From Apostichopus japonicus (taxonomy: Eukaryota; Echinodermata; Holothuroidea; Aspidochirotida; Stichopodidae): a stretch of DNA of 64,000 nucleotides. Below the pieces are notes generated by a model that worked only from the letters and a program-made list of their open reading frames with translations, did not search any database and was not told where the DNA came from. Where the stretch lies: positions 8,220,501-8,284,500 of the forward strand of contig NC_092580.1 of NCBI RefSeq assembly GCF_037975245.1. Direction: 5' to 3'. Positions within the stretch are counted from its first letter, which is position 1, and every line of letters begins with the position of its first letter. Positions 56,128-64,000 of this stretch are shown one piece after another. The position numbers and the translations under genes were made by a program.

Positions 56128-59100
56128 AGGACACTGCAGATGTGTACAGTACAGTTAATTGACTAACAAATTCAAGATATGTCACTATACAGGGTAACTG
56201 CCTGGGTCTTATTTGCAGTCGCATACATACAATACTCAATGGTAGGGTTGGATTCTGATAGCATGGTTGTTCCCGGGGTGCAGTAAAAGTATGCAGTACT
56301 AGTTTACAGACATCAACTACCTACTGTAATCGAACTCACAGGATCAGATCCACTAGACTGCCTTCTTCATACAAATACACAGTTAATAGAGTTAGTTTAA
56401 TATAGTTATTTGTTAGCAGAGAAGTTGTTGGAAACATGAGTATAAATGCATGTCTCAATAACCACGGCAACCTATGTTATTCAAACGAAGTGTTCCAATC
56501 TTATAAGTAAAATGGTTCATTGACTCGATTTCAGTATTTCCATATATTTAGTAAGCTAAAACTGATCCAATGTACTTGAGAAGTTGAGAGGTTGCTCAAC
56601 TTCTTCAAACCAGCAGTGTGGACCTGACCTAGATTATTTGGAGTAACCAAGGGTGCCATCATTCTGTGAATAAAGCTCAAGCAATATTTTATTTGCCATA
56701 CTTAGGCAATGATACTTTGATAGACACTTTTATTTTACATGTTATGAGAATTGAAAACTTGCAGTACATGCACAGAACCAGACGTCCCACTACACAGAGA
56801 CATAACATAAAGCAAACCATTAACTTTAAATCCTGTAAATTAAGGAATTATTTGTAAACTTTTTTGAATACATGGTCACGTTGCACTTTGAATCACAAGT
56901 ACCATTTGTTCATTGTCCTAATCCTGCTAGCTAGAAATCGATCACAAAGACGACTATTTCACATCTAGTGCTTAACTAGCAAACAAAAGCATTCTGACCA
57001 GCAAAATCTGGGAATCTAACCACACCTAACATAGATGCCAGCATAAATAAAAAATAAGTGGTGGATATCAAGAACCAGCATAATTATCAATATTAAAATA
57101 TCCTTTACTTGTGTGGCAAAGGTGACATAGGGTAACAGTCAGTCACAAACCACTTCAAAATACAGTACCACAAAAATAGAATATTTCACCTGGATATGAC
57201 ACTGCAGTATAATTTCTGTACAGTTAGGAACATGAAAGTACCATGTTATATACCAAATAATAAGAACACTCTAGTGATTAAATGTAAGTTAACCTTATAT
57301 GCCGTTTATGCTGATGCTTGGCTTTGTATGATTGCTTGCATTACATACCTTTTTGCAGGTATGGTGGGATTTCATCCGTGGATTAATATAACCAAAATGA
57401 TTTTGTAACTGTGTCTTGCTATTTATAGTATTCTAAAAGTAAAGTGGGTGGTCATATACTATAACTGGATTAAGAAAAGAGAAGAAGTTATTTTACCCTC
57501 AAATTATCTACTGTAATACAGTGTAAGTTTGGAATGCAACCAACTCTTTAATGAACAACAAGGTTTCGGTTAGCAACATTTACCCTTTATCAGTAACAAA
57601 ATTTGCTAATCAGTTGCGGCTTCTTTCTTTGCCAAACATTATTGGTTCTGATTTGCTTGTTCATTCAAGTTTTTCTTTAGTCACTTTCTCTTCACAGTTT
57701 TTCAAATATATACAGAGACAGACATCCCAAAACTTTTGGTTTGGATATTTACTTTATTCAGCTCAGTTGATGGTTGTACAGTATTGCAAAGGTTACCTGT
57801 TCACTCTAGGCACAGAACACAAGAGTACAGTACTGTGGTTGTGAGGAATTGAAGAAGAAAACAAAAGTAAAATCAAGGATGCAGTATTTTGGTTAGGGAG
57901 AGGTAGGATACCTAGATGTGTGTTAATTCATATTCAGTTTCCATTCAGTGCATACAATACTGATACACACTGATGTAGAGCTCTGCGCTGTACGAATGAT
58001 GTTTTGGAAGTGTAAACCACCACTTTGGTCACTCAAATTTTATAGTTCGCACAGCCTTAATCACAATGGCTGAGATTGCAACAACAAAACATAAATATTA
58101 AAGCTTTACTGTAGGTGCTTTTATAATGCTTCATCTATTTATTGGAATAACATAGAACTTAACTCCAACTAGGGCCAGGGCTCCATAAAACTTGATGAGT
58201 GCAAAGCCTGTTGGGCTACCAACAAAATTCTCATGGTTATAGCACAAAATTGACAAAACTTTACAATCTATGACCATACCACAGTGATTGTGGCTTCCCC
58301 ACTTGCATTGAAAGAATGCTGCAACCTTGTGTTAAGAGTTGTTGTATGTTAAAAATAGAAAGAGGTGGACCATGGAATTTCTTTTAACTTCCACGAACAA
58401 CTTGTGAGGAAACTCTGTTTACGCTATTTTGAGGAAACTGTGAGTGCAATATGTTTCCTCCCTTATCATGACTGCAAAACTAGGGAAATGTTATGGATGA
58501 ACCATATTAATTACAGAACTGTTATATTAAACTGATTTAACATGAACATTTAGCAAATTGATTGTGAAACATGCTAATAACCTATAGGAATCCTCAACAT
58601 AGTAACAAATCCTAAGACAGAAATTAGGATGGGGAGGTGGTTTCACATAAGGAGTGGGGGGTCAGAGGGGGGGTCATCTGCCCAAGTAGGTGACAAACAT
58701 CTGTCATTTCATACAGTGATGTTCATGTTTTACTGGACATATTTTATTCCTGAAGATATATTTATCACATATTTACTATAGGCCTACATGCTTTGTGTTA
58801 TGACAACGGTGCCTTTATAAACCATTATATGTTAGGCTATACATATTTATTGGCCTTTACATACATAATTTTTTAGGTTACAAGGCAGTTCAATAACTAG
58901 TGTTCTGGTTCTGTAATAGTATTGAAGATGTAGGAATGTAATTAGTCAGCTTGTACTACATAGCTCACTGCATTAATTCAAGCCACCTAAATCATCAATG
59001 ATTATCTTGACCATTTAGTTCTGAATGATAAAATAATTGGGTTAACTGGCACCTTATACAGTTGAGGGCCCCACAAAATTGTACTCCAGCAATCTTGTGC

Positions 59101-61499
59101 AAAAAATTCTGATAAATGTGTTCCTTTTTTTCTTCTTTGGAAGTACAGTAGTAAATCATCAAGCAGTGCCACGATCCAAGTGTAATGTGAGATTGTATCT
59201 CTTTCTCATTCTGAGAGAATCTGAAATTTTACCAAAATCCCAATTTCCAGTTCTAAAGTTAAATGGCATTTATAAAGATCCATTTTACTGGCAAGAACAT
59301 ATATAAAGCCTTCCTTTACTCTCAGGAGTGGACCATACTTAGGTCATCTGTGATGTCAGCATGCATGGTAGGTAGATATTGGAAAGCTGTAGTTTCCCAT
59401 TAAACATTGATTTGTCCTTTTTATGGTTGATAAGAATGTTTTCATCATTGCCAATGTTCTTTTCTTGAATTTCATCATCAGTAAGCATCTATTCAGTGAG
59501 AATATTATTTTCATCAGTGTATGATTTTTACAGTGCTGTAAACCATCCCTTTAATCTCATATCAAATTGTATGAAAGAAAGTATATACTGAGGACTTAAA
59601 GGGTGTGAAGACTCACACACAGAGAAACGTCTCATGCCAGTTATATGACCTAGTTTCGAATGAGGTGTAACAGAAGTGTTAGACACCACCATCGATCCCA
59701 GAAAATACACACACAGCTTGCTACCGTCGGTAATTAGACACTTGTGTACAGTCAAGATACAGCTACGGTCAATACCCACAACACAGTGTACATAGCAGTG
59801 ATGGACATCTCAGGTCTAGATTAAAGATAACAAGGTATCTCGTTTCATTAAGTACTGTCTACATTTTGTAGCGACAAGAAAAAACTTTACTTGCAAGCAA
59901 TGGAAAGTTAACTTTTTCAGAGGTTGGCACACGATTTGGGACGAGTCTTCAGTGCCTTTAATGTTGCTCAAAGTAACTGTTGGACAGGTTTGAAGCAATG
60001 AAATTTGCATACTGTACAGGGCATCATTTAAACTTACTGGTCAACAAGTCATGTACATGTAATGTCATCAATTAATGTAATGCACAGATACAGTACAGTA
60101 TAGCAAGAACATAATTGTTACATCAATGTGGTGTTCACAAGGGTGCACATTGATTGCTAGCATTTGATTGACTAGGAACTAAGAATAATATGCTTGGGAG
60201 AATAATGTACTTAAGGTTTCAACTCCATAGAGTCCTAGTTTTGATGCAGTACTTATATCAACCACTTTTTCAGTAAACAGCGATTCCCGATGAAATTTAC
60301 ACATATTCTTGCTATGAAGTAATTTTTGGAATCTAGGCAAAGCTGCTAACTGAAGGTCAAACACCACCACGTAAAATGTTTATATTCCATAACATATACC
60401 TTTCAATGACCTCCACTTTGTGAAGCACTGTGTGCACACAATTTTGATGAACTACTGTATTTTCCGATCTGCTATTGTGGCCCACAGCACTGGATGATAT
60501 CCCAAATATTATGTATACCTCTGCAACTTTCTTCACAAAATTAGGATCAAATTCTCAGCTTGAGAATTTAAACATTTCTTGGCAAGAAAACTTCTAATTG
60601 GATACGACCAAAATGACATATTTGATGTGATTGCTGCAATCCTTACAAACCTGGCCCTTAATATTAAAGTATTCCTCAACTCTTGGAGTCTTGGATAGGC
60701 ATATGGCTATAGGCATCTAGCCTAATTCTAAGGAAACACTGGATTCCCTTTCATTAGAAGGTTATTCTTAGTTAGGCCTAAATAATTCCTTTATTTATGG
60801 CAAGATAACATATTTGAGTTGCATCAATACATCATCATAATTTCAGACTGCATGCCACAGTGCTGTGAGGCCTGATTGCTAGTTTGTCTAGCCTAGCACT
60901 ATAGTACTGGACCTTGTCTGTGTTAATTAGTGGAATGAGGCCTATAGTCCTATACTGTAAATGTGTGGGGAAAAACAATTGTAAAAGCCTGTAAGTTAGT
61001 TAAGACCACTTACCACTCTCAATATTGGAATGATCTGTTACTTGAAGATCTGTGTTCATCTGATATCACATTGTAACTTCTTCCTGTGAGTTTAAAGTTA
61101 TGGGAAATCACCATCCACTGTAATTGTAGCATATGTGGCTGGTCTCAATATAGTTAGTAGGCCTCAGTTAGTCTAGTTGGCTTGGTATAAAATTCAAGCT
61201 TTCATAGATGAAATCTAGCAAACAGCTTTAGCTTGTGTGGCTGCTAGTCACTGTTGTCCTATCTGATAAAAGTAAGCCTCTCCTCAGCCTCTGGACATAT
61301 ATGCTTCAGCACCTTCAATGTTGTAAACCCATACATAGGTGGTTGGACCGAAACTGCAGACGACAGTAACAAGTTGGCATAGGCTAGTAAAAGCTGCACA
61401 ATATAGTACTAGCCTATGGGGAGTGTTAGGTGTTACACTACAAATTAACAACTGCCTGATCCTATCTTTATTAAAAGTTGTGTAGGTTATGTTCAGTCT

Positions 61500-62060
61500 A
61501 CATCCAACAATAATAACGTTAGTGGGAACTTCTCTGACCGATGAACATACGAGATCACACTTGACAAGCACACAACACCGTGATCGAATATTTGTACTTT
61601 CAGTTCAGTTTCACGAGCTTACTATACTATAATTACAATGTTTGTGTCTTCAACTGCGATGTTATTGTGTAAATCTCTGCTTAGCTTCGTATGCTTTTGC
61701 TGATCACCGTGTTCAGGATAAGAGATATGGTGAGATACGTACGTTGCGAAGTACGCGGAAACGTACCATACCACGAACTATCTACAAGAAAGCGCTATTA
61801 AACACTGAAATATGGAATAGGTTCACATGTACTGCACATAACATACAATGCGCTTCAGTGACAGCTAAATATGGCCAATGATGTCATCCATGTTCCCCTT
61901 TTTACGGTCGCCGCGCACTAAATCCAAATCAATAACAGATACACAGTCACTGTTCAAGTGATGAAGCAGTTTGCTGCCACGGCTGTTAGCCTAAAAATAT
62001 TGAACTAACATACTGAGATATGTCAGAGGGCCGGAGGTGGGGACTGTAAGATCACCTGGT
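61500..62060. promoter_or_regulatory. CpG-rich stretch, possible promoter
   Basis: About 28 CpGs occur here, for example GATACGTACGTTGCGAAGTA and TTTACGGTCGCCGCGCAC, against very few in the AT-rich flanks. It could be the start region of NUDT18, with a noncoding first exon, or of a gene beyond the window. A minus-strand GAGTG|GTAAGTGG near 61008 could be a 5' UTR donor. No TATA box or initiator was identified with confidence. Confidence 0.35.
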
Positions 62061-62141
62061 TTCGACAGGGTCACGAAAATTCAATGCAACATTTACTCAG
62101 GTCAAGTGACATGTTTTTGGTAGGCTGGGAAGGCGTAGGAG

Positions 62142-62735
62142 CAGTGGCGGACTGGCCACACAGGCATTTGGGCAATGCCCAGTGGGCCGTTGGGATGGGG
62201 AGCCTGGTAAAAATTACAGCCCATTATCACAGTAGTTAAAAGAATACAGACCGGCTGTGTAGAAATATATTTTTAACTGTGGGAATCAGCTCATAAAAAC
62301 ACCATGTTAGTTAGTCTGTTAGTTTGGGCTATTGGCAACCTGCCCGTGCAAATGGATTTTATTTAGGTTTTTTTTTCAAGCATGTTGTCGCAAAATGCTT
62401 GAACCACTAAATAAAATCCAGTCTAAAACATATTTTTTTGTCTATTTTTGTTTACGTTTTTAACTTTCCTCAGTGTAATCAAGTGTTGTTTCTGGAAAAT
62501 TATTTTTGGGTCATTTTTAAAGGATTATTGTAACCTACAAAATTGAGAAATCATAGCAACATTTTGCATCTAGGCATTCCTTAACTTCACAAAAATCTCA
62601 ATGGGGGGGGGACACCACCTCCCCTTAGACCCCTCCCCCAAAATGGCGATCACTATGTAAGTAGCATATCAATGAATAATGGGCCAGTCTAGGTGGAAAA
62701 TGCCCGGGCCGGTTTTAAGACCCAGTCCGCCCCTG
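62142..62735. mobile_element. hAT-type MITE, 594 bp
   Basis: The left end CAGTGGCGGACTGG and the inverse of the right end, CAGGGGCGGACTGGG, match closely. GGGCAATGCCC near the left end and AATGCCCGGGCCGG near the right form an inner GC-rich pair. It carries the shared module (GCATCTAGGCATTCC, then GGACACCACCTCCCCTTAGA). Flanking 8-mers CGTAGGAG and GGTAGAGG are only loosely alike. No transposase. Confidence 0.8.
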
Positions 62736-64000
62736 GGTAGAGGCGTTGTAGTAGGGCTATTCTGGTTCCTTAGAACTTATGGAAGTGCTTTCTCAAAAGT
62801 ATTTCACTCCAGAATTATTGGAATGGAAAACCAGCCAGCCTAGTAGCATTTACCTGCTGGCTTGAACATAATTTGAGCTACTGAGGTTTTGAAAAGGTTC
62901 GAAAGAGATATATCATGGAACATATGTGAGGAAGGGGAAGGGGGAACTTTATTTAAAAACAAGATTCAAATCAGAGATATCCATCTCTGTCTGTCCCTCA
63001 AGTTTGTGCCCCCCCCCCCCCCTTGTATTGCTCTCCCTGCACGTATACTCCCAGAGTCACTGGAGCAGTTCTCTTTGAAGCAAAAAAGACAAAAGATATC
63101 TAAGATCATAGAACCATTATTCAAGAAAAAATCAGATACAGTAATTTACCTTTTGAACAAGATAATTTATGTTGTACATATTCATTCAACAGTTTTCATT
63201 CTGTACAGAAAATCTCTTGATATTAAATATTGAACTTTATCTACAGTAATGCATAAAACATATAACTTGCAAGTTTAAGGATATTTTGCACGTAATACAA
63301 GACATATTTTTCAATTTTGATTTTATCTTATCATAAAATATTGGCAGTTGCAAGCCCCTTGAAAAGTGATAAGAATCCAATACATGCAGTGATGGATAAG
63401 CTGGGATGAGGCTGGTGAACACAACAGAGGAACCAGCACAGGAAATGTGTCCAAACTATTATGAAAAACCCCTTTGATAGCTTGATAGTGTCCTATGCAT
63501 ACCCTTTTCCATTTTTCTAATTCAAACTAATGCCTGTACGCTCCCCTGATCCTTTCAATTAGGAGTAGGAGTATGCCAATGGTTGATGCTGAGGCATAAA
63601 CCCTTACCATACATCTCTTAAATCCGGTGTTTTTGTGTGTCCTCTCTGTGATGTTTACTTGTAGCAGTTATTAAGTATATGGAGTTTGTGAACCAAGTTC
63701 AAAGGCGTGGAGATAAATAGTGAATTAGGTTTAACATGATATTTGTTGACTAAACCATTCATTAGGTAATGACAGAGGTACATTACATGAAGATGTGTCC
63801 ATTCAATGTGCAAGATGGCATTTGTTAGACATATTCTTGTAAATCCATATCTGTACTCTGATATAGATGTTATACTCCATCTATCATTAAAATACATCAA
63901 TTAATATAAAGAATGAAAACAGTAGTTCTTAATTTTATTTTCACCATCAAGTTCTAGTAGCTTGAAACCAAAGTGCAGATTAAGTATTCCATGATTTTCC
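62736..64000. other. Noncoding AT-rich end of the window
   Basis: I see no exon, RNA gene or repeat array here beyond a poly-C run at 63009-63022. The open frame at 62889-63233 passes through that run and shows no domain. Confidence 0.5.

Larger units (their letters stand above)
53644..61500. other. Noncoding region upstream of NUDT18 coding exon 1
   Basis: Because exon 1 has an acceptor ahead of its ATG, part of this region is probably a 5' UTR intron. It contains a 45-bp repeat at 54570-54775 and a foldback element at 55685-56127. Open frames such as 57551-57844 (plus) and 59528-59779 (minus) have no recognisable domain or consistent splice borders. Confidence 0.5.

Noticed and set aside
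59528-59779. 83-codon minus-strand open frame considered as an upstream exon
   Set aside because: No domain recognised, and no matching exon neighbours in a compatible phase could be found.
61284-61881. Open frames on both strands near the CpG-rich stretch
   Set aside because: No domain or splice evidence; composition alone can explain them.
62889-63233. 114-codon plus-strand open frame
   Set aside because: It passes through a poly-C run giving a proline stretch; no domain or homologue recognised.

Overview
The window looks like nuclear DNA from an invertebrate animal. It is AT-rich, its coding exons are short and separated by long introns with GT-AG borders, and it is full of tandem minisatellites, small DNA transposons, a tRNA-derived SINE and Penelope-like retroelement scraps. 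The style of the repeats (TGACCT-rich dispersed repeats, hAT-type miniature elements) and the gene content fit a marine deuterostome such as an echinoderm, but that placement is an inference. There is no sign of bacterial, plasmid or viral organisation.

Two multi-exon genes can be rebuilt, both on the minus strand. The first (11803 down to about 5117) encodes a single-pass membrane protein. It has a signal peptide, four beta-sandwich modules that look Calx-beta/Ig-like, a Thr-Gly dipeptide stalk encoded by a minisatellite, a transmembrane helix and a short tail. All splice phases agree: nine exons join to exactly 542 codons before the last intron. I do not recognise it as a named gene.

The second (53578 down to 24353, six coding exons, 963 nt including stop, 320 aa) is a complete NUDT18-type Nudix hydrolase. 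All five junctions keep frame, the Nudix signature is assembled across the exon 1/2 junction, and the length is close to the 323 aa of human NUDT18. Its introns total about 28 kb and are largely built of unrelated tandem arrays (40-bp, 73-bp, 58-bp, 14/24-bp and C-rich units) plus inserted transposons.

Layout: 1-5116 noncoding with a SINE tail and a hAT-type MITE; 5117-11803 membrane-protein gene; 11804-24352 noncoding with TGACCT-rich repeats, a full SINE, a dead hAT transposase end and minisatellites; 24353-53643 NUDT18; 53644-64000 noncoding with a foldback element, a CpG-rich stretch (possible promoter) and a MITE. The two genes have no evident functional link. The most unusual signals are the splice-signal-like motifs repeated in the NUDT18 intron arrays, the minisatellite-encoded Thr-Gly stalk, and one internal GC-rich module shared by elements with different terminal repeats.
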